Assembly (NCBI GenBank): GCA_002421685.1
Contig: DISB01000023.1
Coordinates: 108,840 to 172,839 of the forward strand
Source of the DNA: Bacteroidetes bacterium UBA6221
Lineage (GTDB): Bacteria; Bacteroidota; Bacteroidia; Chitinophagales; Chitinophagaceae
Direction: 5' to 3'
DNA: 64,000 nucleotides
Shown here: one piece after another, positions 35,319 to 43,509 of the stretch
Position numbering within the stretch: position 1 is the stretch's first letter
Layout of the letters: the number at the start of each line of letters is the position of its first letter
Position numbers and translations under genes: made by a program
Notes under the pieces: model-generated
Seen by the model: the letters and a program-made list of their open reading frames with translations, nothing else
The model's database searches: none
Told to the model about the DNA's origin: nothing

Positions 35319-37649
35319 ATGTACCGCACCATACAATTGTTCCTGTTTTGCCTGGGCATCATAGCCCCATCGGCAGCGCAGCAGCAATGCAACCTTAATA
35401 TAAATATACTGGTGGTTGAAAAACACAACGGGCAACCATTGTACCCCGTCGTGGTTCATATAGACGAACTGAATGCCACCTATGAAACCAACGAGAAGGG
35501 AAGGTTTACGATGGACAACCTTTGTCCGGGCAAATACACATTCCACTTCCACTCGGCGGGGTATGAACACTATGCCGAGCAGGTTATCATTTCGCACAAC
35601 ACCGAACTAAAGTTCAGGCTGGCACACCTGGAAGGTGCGCTGGAAGAAGTGGTAATATCAGGCATGGGCGAACAGGGCCTGTTACAGGACAAGGATGCGC
35701 TCACAGCCAGGCAGGTAGCTGCCGGCAGTGGTAAAACGCTGGCCGATATGCTGCAGGCCATCAACGGCGTCACCATAATATCGAATGGCGCCACCATAAG
35801 CAAACCCGTGATACATGGGCTGCATAGCAACCGGATAGTAATGCTGAACAACGGCATCAGGCAGGAAGACCAGCAATGGGGAGGCGAACACGCTCCAAAT
35901 ATCGACCCCTTCCTCAACAACAACTTATCGGTAATAAAAGGAGCGGCCGGCGTGCGGTACGGCACCGACGCGATAGCAGGAGTAGTGCTGGCAGAACCGG
36001 CCCCATTGCGTACTACGCATGGCTGGGACGGCGAGCTTAACCTTGCGGCATTGAGCAACAACCGCATGGGCGTAGCTTCCGCAGTTGTCAACCACAATTT
36101 CAAAGAGGTACCCGCTTTAAGCTTCAGGCTGCAGGGCACTTATAAGAAAGGCGGCAATTATCGCATACCGGGGCATTGGGTAGCCAACACAGGTGTGGAA
36201 GAAAAAAACTATTCCGCTACACTCGGCTGGACCAAACTGCATTATGGCGCAGAGCTGTTCTACAGTCATTTTAATACAAGCCTGGGCATATATAGCGGCT
36301 CGCATACAGGCAACGAGGCCGACCTGCTGGCAGCTATAAAAAGTGATACACCATTAGTGCAGTCTCCGTTCACTTACAGCCTGGGCAGGCCAAAACAGCA
36401 TGTAGTGCACGACCTGGCCAAAGCCCGGTTATACCTTGACAGCAGGTTAGGCATTTGGCATGCCACTTACGCTTACCAGCACAACTTCCGGCAGGAATAT
36501 GATGTACAGAGAGTGGAGACTGGTGATGCGCAACTGAACCTCTCGCTTAATACACAAACCCTGAAACTGGACCTGGAGCACAGGCCCTTGTGGAAACTGA
36601 AAGGCGAAACGGGGATTGATGGCATCTTCCAGGAGAACTATATACAGCCGGGAGACAGGGTATTTCTGCCTAATTACCGTTCGGCAGGTGCAGCCATCTA
36701 CGCCATCGAACGCTATCACGGCGTGGGTTGGACGTTGGAGGGCGGATTAAGATACGATTACCGTTGGTACGAAGCCTTCAACCCCGAGGGCCGGAACCAG
36801 GAGGTGGTACGTTACGAATACAACTTCAACAGCCTGTCGGGGACATTGGGTTTTGCGAGGCAGTTTAGCGACGACTGGCAGTTGACCGCGACATTGTCTA
36901 ACGCCTGGCGCGCGCCACAGGCCAACGAGTTGTTCAGCGCCGGGTTTCACCAGGGCGCCGCGCGTATAGAACTGGGCAACAAAACCCTGCTGCCCGAGCG
37001 GTCGTACAATCTGAATATCGAAAGCAAAAAACAGTTCGGCGAAAAGCTTTCTACAGACGTATCTGTATACACACAATATATCAGGAATTACATTTACCTG
37101 GAGCCGGGTGCGGACATATTGACTATCCGGGGATACTTTAAAGTATTCAATTACAAGCAAACAGACGCACAGCTTACGGGTACAGACCTCACAGGTACTT
37201 ATGCCTGGACAGGCAGCCTGCAAACAACGGCCAGGGCATCCTTTCTCTTCGCCAGGAATGTGGTGCAAAAAGACTGGCTGATACTCATGCCTGCAGACAG
37301 GCTGTCGCTGAACACGACCTATACAAAGGACATCAGTAAAACTTTGCAGGAATGTTTTATCAGCGCAGATGCCCGGTATGTCTTCAGGCAGGTGCGCATA
37401 CCGGCCAATTTTGATGTCATTGATTACCCGCAGCCACCCGCAGCCTACTTCCTGGCCGATGTGGCAATCGGCACCATGCTGATGGCGGGGAAACAACCTT
37501 TATATATCAGCCTCACCGCCATGAACATTTTCAACCAACGGTACCGCGACTATTTAGACGCCTTCCGGTATTTTATTGACCAACCGGGCAGGAATATCGT
37601 GCTTAGGTTGCGGGTACCATTTCCTTTTAACGAACACAAAGAACATTAA
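35319..37649 (+). CDS. TonB-dependent receptor (putative metal/siderophore uptake)
   Basis: 776 aa from ATG 35319. Signal peptide, a CarboxypepD_reg domain (about 25-110: INILVVEKHNGQPLYPVVVH, TNEKGRFTMDNLCPGKYTF), then the plug (LADMLQAINGVTI, HGLHSNRIVMLNNGIRQEDQ, WGGEHAPNIDPF, IKGAAGVRYGTDAIAGVV) and a 22-strand-type barrel. The plug motif GGEHAP with nearby Asp resembles the ZnuD-like zinc or copper receptors. No clear TonB box is seen in the N-terminal domain. The lipoprotein gene starts 2 bp downstream of the stop. Confidence 0.9.
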   Translation: MYRTIQLFLFCLGIIAPSAAQQQCNLNINILVVEKHNGQPLYPVVVHIDELNATYETNEKGRFTMDNLCPGKYTFHFHSAGYEHYAEQVIISHNTELKFRLAHLEGALEEVVISGMGEQGLLQDKDALTARQVAAGSGKTLADMLQAINGVTIISNGATISKPVIHGLHSNRIVMLNNGIRQEDQQWGGEHAPNIDPFLNNNLSVIKGAAGVRYGTDAIAGVVLAEPAPLRTTHGWDGELNLAALSNNRMGVASAVVNHNFKEVPALSFRLQGTYKKGGNYRIPGHWVANTGVEEKNYSATLGWTKLHYGAELFYSHFNTSLGIYSGSHTGNEADLLAAIKSDTPLVQSPFTYSLGRPKQHVVHDLAKARLYLDSRLGIWHATYAYQHNFRQEYDVQRVETGDAQLNLSLNTQTLKLDLEHRPLWKLKGETGIDGIFQENYIQPGDRVFLPNYRSAGAAIYAIERYHGVGWTLEGGLRYDYRWYEAFNPEGRNQEVVRYEYNFNSLSGTLGFARQFSDDWQLTATLSNAWRAPQANELFSAGFHQGAARIELGNKTLLPERSYNLNIESKKQFGEKLSTDVSVYTQYIRNYIYLEPGADILTIRGYFKVFNYKQTDAQLTGTDLTGTYAWTGSLQTTARASFLFARNVVQKDWLILMPADRLSLNTTYTKDISKTLQECFISADARYVFRQVRIPANFDVIDYPQPPAAYFLADVAIGTMLMAGKQPLYISLTAMNIFNQRYRDYLDAFRYFIDQPGRNIVLRLRVPFPFNEHKEH

Positions 37650-37651
37650 CA

Positions 37652-38224
37652 ATGAAAAAAATACAACAATTTGCATTGCTCATCACAATGGTTACACTGG
37701 CTGCGGCTTCCTGCAAAAAACCTACGGTGAACAATCCACAACCGGTAGAACAGGAATTGATAACCACTATAAGACTGGTTGTCACCAACAATTCGGGATT
37801 CAACAAAACCTTCAACTATAAGGTAGATAACGGCTTTGGCAGCACAATGCCAGGCGATATCCAATCCGATAGCCTGGTGTTACAGAAGGACACCGAATAC
37901 GATGTAGAGATACAGGTATGGAATGAAGCCAAAACTCCGCCGGAGAATATTACTACTGAGGTATTGTCAGAAAGCAACGACCACTTATTTTTCCTATCCG
38001 GCTCACCAGCTACGGGTGAAGGTTCCATACAGTTCAGCAATGGTAGTAAAGACGATGCAGGGCAGCCATTCAACCAAAGAATCCGGTTCAATACCGGCGC
38101 TGCGGGTTACGGTTATATAATGGTCACCCTGAAACACAATCCGGTTAATAAAAATGCGGCAACGGCCGACCAGGCCGGGGGCGAAACAGACGCCCAGGCA
38201 GAATTTGGCGTAGCACTACAATAA
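37652..38224 (+). CDS. Lipoprotein linked to TonB receptor
   Basis: 190 aa. Lipoprotein signal with lipobox LAAASC (Cys about 21). The mature part starts with a Pro/Asn-rich linker, then QELITTIRLVVTNNSGFNK and a beta-rich domain. Proteins with this EEE/QELITT start recur beside TonB receptors in Bacteroidota and are often annotated only as periplasmic-binding-fold proteins. It is probably the surface or periplasmic partner of the receptor at 35319. A terminator follows. Confidence 0.72.
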   Translation: MKKIQQFALLITMVTLAAASCKKPTVNNPQPVEQELITTIRLVVTNNSGFNKTFNYKVDNGFGSTMPGDIQSDSLVLQKDTEYDVEIQVWNEAKTPPENITTEVLSESNDHLFFLSGSPATGEGSIQFSNGSKDDAGQPFNQRIRFNTGAAGYGYIMVTLKHNPVNKNAATADQAGGETDAQAEFGVALQ

Positions 38225-38261
38225 CCCGATTGGCTCGGTTTTTGTGGCCAATACCTTTGTT

Positions 38262-38299
38262 AAAGCGCAGATTTTAATCTATAAAGTCTGCGCTTTTTT
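38262..38299 (+). terminator. Terminator after the TonB-receptor lipoprotein
   Basis: AAAGCGCAGA and TCTGCGCTTT pair across a 15-nt loop, followed by TTT. It closes the three-gene TonB locus. Confidence 0.75.
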
Positions 38300-38356
38300 C
38301 ATTTCATTGTTGTAACTTCAAATTAAATATTAATTAAAACCGTTTTGGCAATAACA

Positions 38357-38620
38357 ATGGCAACTATCATTGAGAAGGAACAGATACCCGACTATAAACT
38401 TGTTCCGGCATTTGTAGACAAGTCAGAACAATGGGAAAAAGAAATGCAGTATGCCGCCCGGCTGGGCAACGAATTTAAGGGTAAAACCACCATTACTTTC
38501 GAGACCACACAAGGCCCCCGGTCAGTCACCACAACGGTGTGGTCGGTCACCCACAACTTCATACAGTTGAAAGGCGGGCTTAACATACCGCTGAACAGCG
38601 TGATAGACATCCATTTTTAA
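38357..38620 (+). CDS. Conserved hypothetical protein, 87 aa
   Basis: Small soluble protein of unknown function. It reads as a compact alpha/beta domain: EKEQIPDYKLVPAFVDKSEQ, a helix with MQYAARLGNEF, then two or three strands (KTTITFETTQGPRSVTTTVW, HNFIQLKGGLNIPLNSVIDI). This last segment resembles small PilZ-like or DUF-type beta elements, but I cannot assign a family. Proteins like it recur in Bacteroidota. ATG 38357 is preferred over TTG 38345. Confidence 0.65.
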   Translation: MATIIEKEQIPDYKLVPAFVDKSEQWEKEMQYAARLGNEFKGKTTITFETTQGPRSVTTTVWSVTHNFIQLKGGLNIPLNSVIDIHF

Positions 38621-38678
38621 TATATCGGTCCGCAGCCATCGTTAGAATGTGCGTGTAAATACCCATCTGCACGTACTC

Positions 38679-38707
38679 TTGATATTCAACTTTTGTAATT
38701 ATCTTTG
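38679..38707 (+). promoter_or_regulatory. Promoter of the five-gene acyl operon
   Basis: TTG (38679-38681), 18 bp, TATCTTTG (38700-38707): a consensus Bacteroidota promoter with a predicted leader of about 40 nt before the acyl carrier protein ATG. Confidence 0.75.
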
Positions 38708-38754
38708 CCCTTTAATCAAAACTCACGGTTAGAGCCCCTAACGTTACAAGCAAT

Positions 38755-39009
38755 ATGAGTCAGCAGGAAATAATTGAGCGTATAAACGCGTTTATGGTTG
38801 AAGATTTTGAGGTGGATGAAAATGCTATCACGCCGCAGGCTGATCTTAAAACAACCCTTGACCTGGACAGCCTGGACTATATAGACCTCGTTGTGGTTAT
38901 CGAGCAGAACTTTGGCTTCAAAGTAAAACCAGAGGATTTCCAGAAAATGTCCACTATCCAGGATTTCTACAATTACGTAATCAACAGGCTTGAAGTAGCA
39001 AATGTCTGA
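38755..39009 (+). CDS. Acyl carrier protein of the small lipid operon
   Basis: 84 aa ACP with the phosphopantetheine site DLDSLDYIDL (Ser39). It is separate from the housekeeping ACP judging by context: a consensus promoter in front and an 8-bp overlap with an acyltransferase gene behind. Likely carries the intermediates made by the downstream ketosynthase and dehydratase-like protein. Confidence 0.9.
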   Translation: MSQQEIIERINAFMVEDFEVDENAITPQADLKTTLDLDSLDYIDLVVVIEQNFGFKVKPEDFQKMSTIQDFYNYVINRLEVANV

Positions 39010-39886
39010 CCAGCCCACATGGCAAGGCCGCTCCCGCGGCACTACATTGGGATACCGGATATTTGTATGGTTGCTGAAATACGGTGGCCTTGGGGCGGCA
39101 TATGCTTTGCTGCCATTTGTTACTATGTATTACAGGCTGTTTATGCCGTCGGCCACCCGCCCTCTCAAATACCTGTACACCCAAAGACTGGGTTATTCCA
39201 GGGAAAAGGCCGCAGGGCTCATCCGTAGAAACCTGGTGGTTTTCGGGCAAACAATAATCGATAAGATAGCCGTTCTGTCAGGTGCGGGAAAACAACTCAG
39301 CTTCACACACGAAGGCGTTGAGAATATTGAGCAACTGGTGAAGGATGGCAAAGGCGGTATATTGCTCAGCGCCCACCTGGGCAACTGGGAAGTAGCCGGG
39401 CACTTGCTGAAAAGAGTGAACGCTGTTATCAATATAGTAATGTATGATGGCGAACAGCAGCAGATGAAGCAATACATGGAGCAGTTTGAAGCCAACCGTT
39501 CTTTCAACATCATACTTATTAAAGACGATATCTCGCATATCTATGAAATATCGGCCGCGCTGGCCCGAAATGAGCTGGTATGCCTGCATGGCGACCGCTT
39601 TCGCCCCGGCAACAGGACGATGGCGCACGCTTTCCTGGGCCGGGAAGCGCAGTTTCCCGCGGGGCCTTTTATACTCGCTTCCAAATTAAAAGCTCCTGTT
39701 TGTTTTGTTTTTGCTTTCAAAGAAACTAATTTCCACTACCACTTTTACGCATACCCGGCCCGAACGTACGAAGGCCGGGGCACCCAGGGAATGAATAAGA
39801 TGCTCGACGACTATGTGGATATACTGGAAGCAAAATTGAACCAATACCCCTGGCAGTGGTTTAATTATTACGATTTCTGGAAATGA
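39002..39886 (+). CDS. LpxL/LPLAT-type lysophospholipid acyltransferase
   Basis: 294 aa. Hydrophobic N-terminal helix (about 23-45), then the acyltransferase motif SAHLGNWEVAGHLLK (HxxxxE), and the GDRFRPGNRTMAHAFLG and PAGPFILASKLKAPV blocks found in the LpxL/HtrB superfamily. In aryl-polyene and flexirubin clusters similar enzymes attach the finished acyl chain to a lipid. Here it lies directly between the ACP and dehydratase genes, overlapping both. Confidence 0.87.
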   Translation: MSDQPTWQGRSRGTTLGYRIFVWLLKYGGLGAAYALLPFVTMYYRLFMPSATRPLKYLYTQRLGYSREKAAGLIRRNLVVFGQTIIDKIAVLSGAGKQLSFTHEGVENIEQLVKDGKGGILLSAHLGNWEVAGHLLKRVNAVINIVMYDGEQQQMKQYMEQFEANRSFNIILIKDDISHIYEISAALARNELVCLHGDRFRPGNRTMAHAFLGREAQFPAGPFILASKLKAPVCFVFAFKETNFHYHFYAYPARTYEGRGTQGMNKMLDDYVDILEAKLNQYPWQWFNYYDFWK

Positions 39887-40302
39887 TACCTCAGGACGAT
39901 ATAACAACATATATACCCCAAAGGGCCCCATTTGTAATGGTAGATGCCGTGCTGCAGGCCGATGCCAAAGTTGCCAAAACCTCTTTTGAAATAAGGGAAG
40001 GCCACCTGTTTGTGGTCAATGGCCTCTTTACCGAACCAGGCCTGGTAGAAAATATGGCACAGACCGCAGCGGCCGGTACAGGATACCGCTATCAGCAAAA
40101 AGGCGAAACAGTGCCGGTAGGTTTCATAGCCGCTATCAAGAACCTGAAAATTTATAACCTGCCGAAAACAGGAGATGTGCTGCATACGACGATAACTATA
40201 GTGCATACCGTAATGAACGTACATGTAGTGGAAGCGGCTGTATATGTGGACGATGAAAAAATGGCAAGCTGCGAAATGAAGATATTCGAACAGGCATCAT
40301 AA
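39883..40302 (+). CDS. FabZ/ApeP-like hotdog dehydratase family protein
   Basis: 139-aa hotdog-fold protein. YIPQRAPFVMVDAV aligns with the FabZ LPHRxPFLLVD motif, but the catalytic His is replaced by Gln. The second catalytic site survives as the Glu in GLVENMAQTAA. The overlap with the acyltransferase stop is ATGA. It may be a specialised 3-hydroxyacyl-ACP dehydratase of polyene or flexirubin type, or a non-catalytic partner. Family resemblance is good; activity is uncertain. Confidence 0.8.
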   Translation: MIPQDDITTYIPQRAPFVMVDAVLQADAKVAKTSFEIREGHLFVVNGLFTEPGLVENMAQTAAAGTGYRYQQKGETVPVGFIAAIKNLKIYNLPKTGDVLHTTITIVHTVMNVHVVEAAVYVDDEKMASCEMKIFEQAS

Positions 40303-40316
40303 AATACAATACCGGA

Positions 40317-40739
40317 TTGCAGACATTACAACATACAACGGAACTGGAAGTAAAGTTCAGCGAGGCAGACCCGCTGGGTATCGTTTGGCACGGGCATTAT
40401 ATCAGGTATTTTGAAGACGGTAGAGAAGCTTTCGGCAACGAATACGGGCTTAAATATCTCGACTTTTACCGCAGCAATATCGTAGTGCCGATAGTCAGCA
40501 TCAACTGCGACTATAAAAGGATATTGCGGTACGGCCATAAGATAAGGCTGGAGACCACTTACGAAGATACCCCTGCCGCTAAACTATTATTTCATTACAA
40601 GGTGTACGATGCTGCCACAAACGAGCAGGTGGCCTCCGGCAGTTCGGTGCAGGTATTTATGCACCGCGACACGCTGGAACTTATGCTTTACCTGCCGCAA
40701 TTTATGATAGACTGGAAAAAGAAATGGCTGAACAAATAG
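40317..40739 (+). CDS. Acyl-CoA/ACP thioesterase, 4HBT hotdog family
   Basis: 140 aa from TTG 40317, 14 bp after the dehydratase-like gene. Hallmark FSEADPLGIVWHGHYIRYFE with the catalytic Asp and the GxVxHG stretch, then FEDGREAFGNEYGL, as in FadM/YbgC thioesterases. It would release the acyl chain from ACP or remove stalled intermediates. Its end overlaps the ketosynthase start by 16 bp. Confidence 0.87.
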   Translation: MQTLQHTTELEVKFSEADPLGIVWHGHYIRYFEDGREAFGNEYGLKYLDFYRSNIVVPIVSINCDYKRILRYGHKIRLETTYEDTPAAKLLFHYKVYDAATNEQVASGSSVQVFMHRDTLELMLYLPQFMIDWKKKWLNK

Positions 40740-41845
40740 CATATGCAATCGCGGCGGACATAACTTCTTCGCTGGGCATGAGCGTAGAGGAACACTGGCA
40801 GAATATAGCCGCCGGCAGGCAGGGATTTGACATATACGGAAACAATGGCCAATCGTACTGTGCGGCACGGCTCAGTGATAAGCAATGGGCTACTGTTTAT
40901 TCAACGGTTGGCGATGAACGTTTAACCCGTTTCGAAAGGCTTTGCTTGTATTCAGCAGCAAAGGCGCTATTAAAAATACCCGCACCCGACCTTTCTGAAA
41001 CGGTTTTGATACTATCTACCACCAAGGGCAATATTGACAGGCTGAATGAAGATGCAGACCAAAGAACATTGTTGCATACAAGTGCTGCCATTATTGCCAA
41101 AGAACTACGCATCAAATCAAAACCGGTAGTGGTATCACACGCCTGTGTATCGGGTTCGGTGGCATTGCTGTATGCCCAAAGACTGCTGGCAACGGGCAGG
41201 TATAAAAATGCCGTAGTGACAGGCGCCGACCTGTTCACGCCTTTTGTGCTCAATGGCTTCCTGTCTTTCCAGGCGATAGCGGAAGTTCCCTGCCGTCCTT
41301 TTGACGCAGACAGGACGGGCATCAACCTGGGCGAAGCTGCCGCAACTATTATCCTTTCCACGCAACCCGGCACGAAGCCACTGGCAAAACTACTCGGCGG
41401 GGCCACTTCCAACGATGCCAACCATATATCCGGTCCATCCCGCACGGGCGAAGAACTCGCACTGGCCATCGGACGTGCCATGAACATGGCAGGTGTATCG
41501 CCCGGTGATATTGATATGATCTCCGCCCACGGCACCGCTACGGCTTATAACGACGAAATGGAAGCCAAGGCCATACACCTGTCCGGCATGAGCGAGGTGC
41601 CGCTGCACAGCATCAAAAGCTATACCGGCCATACACTCGGCGCCGCAGGTGTACTGGAAAGCGCTATGATACTGGAAGCCATGCAACGCCGGCAGCTCAT
41701 TCCATCGGCCAACTATGAAAAACACGGTGTATCCGTTCCCGTAAATGTGACCACGGCCATGCAACCTGCGGAAATAAATTATGTACTGAAAACCGCTTCA
41801 GGCTTTGGCGGCAGCAATGCCGCGGTTGTTTGGGGTAATGTCTAA
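40724..41845 (+). CDS. Beta-ketoacyl-ACP synthase (KAS I/II type)
   Basis: 373 aa condensing enzyme. The Cys-His-His triad is complete: C141 in SHACVSGSV, H269 in SAHGTATAYND and H303 in SYTGHTLGAAG. The N-terminal part is short compared with FabF, and the protein is closer to the ketosynthases of aryl-polyene or flexirubin clusters. It ends the five-gene operon; the convergent M20 gene overlaps it by 4 bp. Confidence 0.88.
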   Translation: MAEQIAYAIAADITSSLGMSVEEHWQNIAAGRQGFDIYGNNGQSYCAARLSDKQWATVYSTVGDERLTRFERLCLYSAAKALLKIPAPDLSETVLILSTTKGNIDRLNEDADQRTLLHTSAAIIAKELRIKSKPVVVSHACVSGSVALLYAQRLLATGRYKNAVVTGADLFTPFVLNGFLSFQAIAEVPCRPFDADRTGINLGEAAATIILSTQPGTKPLAKLLGGATSNDANHISGPSRTGEELALAIGRAMNMAGVSPGDIDMISAHGTATAYNDEMEAKAIHLSGMSEVPLHSIKSYTGHTLGAAGVLESAMILEAMQRRQLIPSANYEKHGVSVPVNVTTAMQPAEINYVLKTASGFGGSNAAVVWGNV

Positions 41846-43026
41846 TCAGCTAATGCATTCAAAGCTATCCAGGCCATAGTACCCACGCCTGTCTTCAATG
41901 CCTCTTCATCTATATCAAAACGGGCATTGTGTACCGATGCCGTGAATTGTTCATTGTTTTTGTTGGTACCTACCCTGAAGAAGCAACCGGGCATGTGCTG
42001 GGTATAAAAACTAAAGTCTTCCCCGGCCATGCGTATATCCAGCTCTTTCACGTTTTCATCGCCCAGGTATGCCTTGGCCCAGCTTTCAGCCTGTGCGGTT
42101 ACTCCGGGGTCGTTGTACAAGGACGCATGCCCTTTGGGAATATTTACTGTTGCTTTGGCGCCGTATGCCTCGCAGGTGCTTTGTGTGAATTCGGTAATAT
42201 ACTGATGTGCTTTCGCCCTCCACTCTTCATTCATGGTGCGGAATGTGCCCCACAGTTCCAGTGTATCGGGAATGACGTTGGTAGTGAACCCCGCCTCAAT
42301 TTTGCCGAAGGTTAATACCGATGGAATGATAGGATTGCCCTTACGCGAGATCACCTGCTGCAAACCCGTTATCACCTGCGCGGCAATGGCTATCGGGTCA
42401 ACAGCCTGATGGGGCAATGCAGCGTGGCCGCCTTTCCCTTCTATGGTAATGTATATCTCGTCGGTGCTGGCCATATACTGCCCCGCCCGGAACCCTACCG
42501 TACCGCTAGGCAGGTGCGGATATACATGCAGCGCGAATATCGCTTCGGGTTTAGGATTTTCCAGTACACCTGCTTCTATCAGCAGGCTGGCGCCGCCGGG
42601 CAGTTTTTCTTCTCCCTGCTGGAATATCAGTTTCACCGTTCCTTCCCATTCATCTTTCAGGTCGTTGAGTATGCGTGCTATCCCCAGCAGGCAACTGGTA
42701 TGCACATCATGACCGCAGGCGTGCATTACGCCATTGTTCTTAGATTTATAAGGTACATCGTTCGCCTCCTGTATAGGCAGGGCGTCCATATCGGCACGCA
42801 GGGCTATACATTTTTTCGCGGGGTTCTTACCTGCTATCAGACCTACTACGCCCGTACCGGCAACGCCGGTCTGATGTTGTATCCCCCACTCCGTCAGCTT
42901 GCGCGAAACGAATGCTGCTGTATTATATTCTTCAAAAGATAATTCGGGATTGGCATGTATGTGGTGGCGTATGGCCTGCACATCAGGAAAATATTCCAGC
43001 GCCTTCCGGCGAATAATATCAATCAT
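41842..43026 (-). CDS. M20 family amidohydrolase/metallopeptidase
   Basis: 394 aa. Zinc ligands in HACGHDVHTSCLLG and the catalytic Glu in GEEKLPGGA are present, with the M20 dimerisation domain (about 180-300). Related to N-acyl-L-amino acid amidohydrolases and hippurate hydrolases; the exact substrate is unknown. It overlaps the upstream SPOR-domain gene by 8 bp, so the two are co-transcribed, a link without obvious functional reason. Confidence 0.9.
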   Translation of the reverse strand: MIDIIRRKALEYFPDVQAIRHHIHANPELSFEEYNTAAFVSRKLTEWGIQHQTGVAGTGVVGLIAGKNPAKKCIALRADMDALPIQEANDVPYKSKNNGVMHACGHDVHTSCLLGIARILNDLKDEWEGTVKLIFQQGEEKLPGGASLLIEAGVLENPKPEAIFALHVYPHLPSGTVGFRAGQYMASTDEIYITIEGKGGHAALPHQAVDPIAIAAQVITGLQQVISRKGNPIIPSVLTFGKIEAGFTTNVIPDTLELWGTFRTMNEEWRAKAHQYITEFTQSTCEAYGAKATVNIPKGHASLYNDPGVTAQAESWAKAYLGDENVKELDIRMAGEDFSFYTQHMPGCFFRVGTNKNNEQFTASVHNARFDIDEEALKTGVGTMAWIALNALAD

Positions 43027-43480
43027 CCTGCGAGGTATTTATTGTAACGTAATCAGGCACTATCATACAGGCCCCATATAGCGATATCATTTCCCGGTAC
43101 AGGTCCAGCGCGTCTTCCCTGCTCGCGAAGTCGCCCACCTTTATCCTGTATTGCGGTTGCGTGTAGCTCATATACACTTTAATGTTCGGGTATCGCCGCA
43201 TAAAGTCCACTTTACGGTTGATGGCAACATTCCTGTCTATACCGTAATATATCTGCACCCTGTACCCCCGCATATGCCTGATGCCGCCGGTTAGCTGGCT
43301 GCGGTGTTTTTCTACCAGCACCGCCAGCCTTGGGTCGGCATGTATGGCCATGCCGCTACCGGGCTGAGACAAGTTTGTATCCCCGATATTTTCCTCCACC
43401 ACTATCTGCGCGTCGCTTTGCATCACACACAATACGGTCAGCACCAGGGCCAGGACGATATAGAACAGCCACCTCATCAT
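43019..43480 (-). CDS. Exported SPOR-domain-like protein
   Basis: 153 aa. A hydrophobic N-terminal helix (about 5-23, signal peptide or anchor) is followed by a linker and a C-terminal SPOR-type domain: MRGYRVQIYYGIDRNVAINR, KVYMSYTQPQYRIKVGDFAS and DALDLYREM. SPOR domains bind denuded peptidoglycan, so a septal or wall role is plausible. It overlaps the M20 gene. Confidence 0.78.
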   Translation of the reverse strand: MMRWLFYIVLALVLTVLCVMQSDAQIVVEENIGDTNLSQPGSGMAIHADPRLAVLVEKHRSQLTGGIRHMRGYRVQIYYGIDRNVAINRKVDFMRRYPNIKVYMSYTQPQYRIKVGDFASREDALDLYREMISLYGACMIVPDYVTINTSQDD

Positions 43481-43509
43481 ATCCTGTAAAGTTATAAACT
43501 CCCGCCGAT

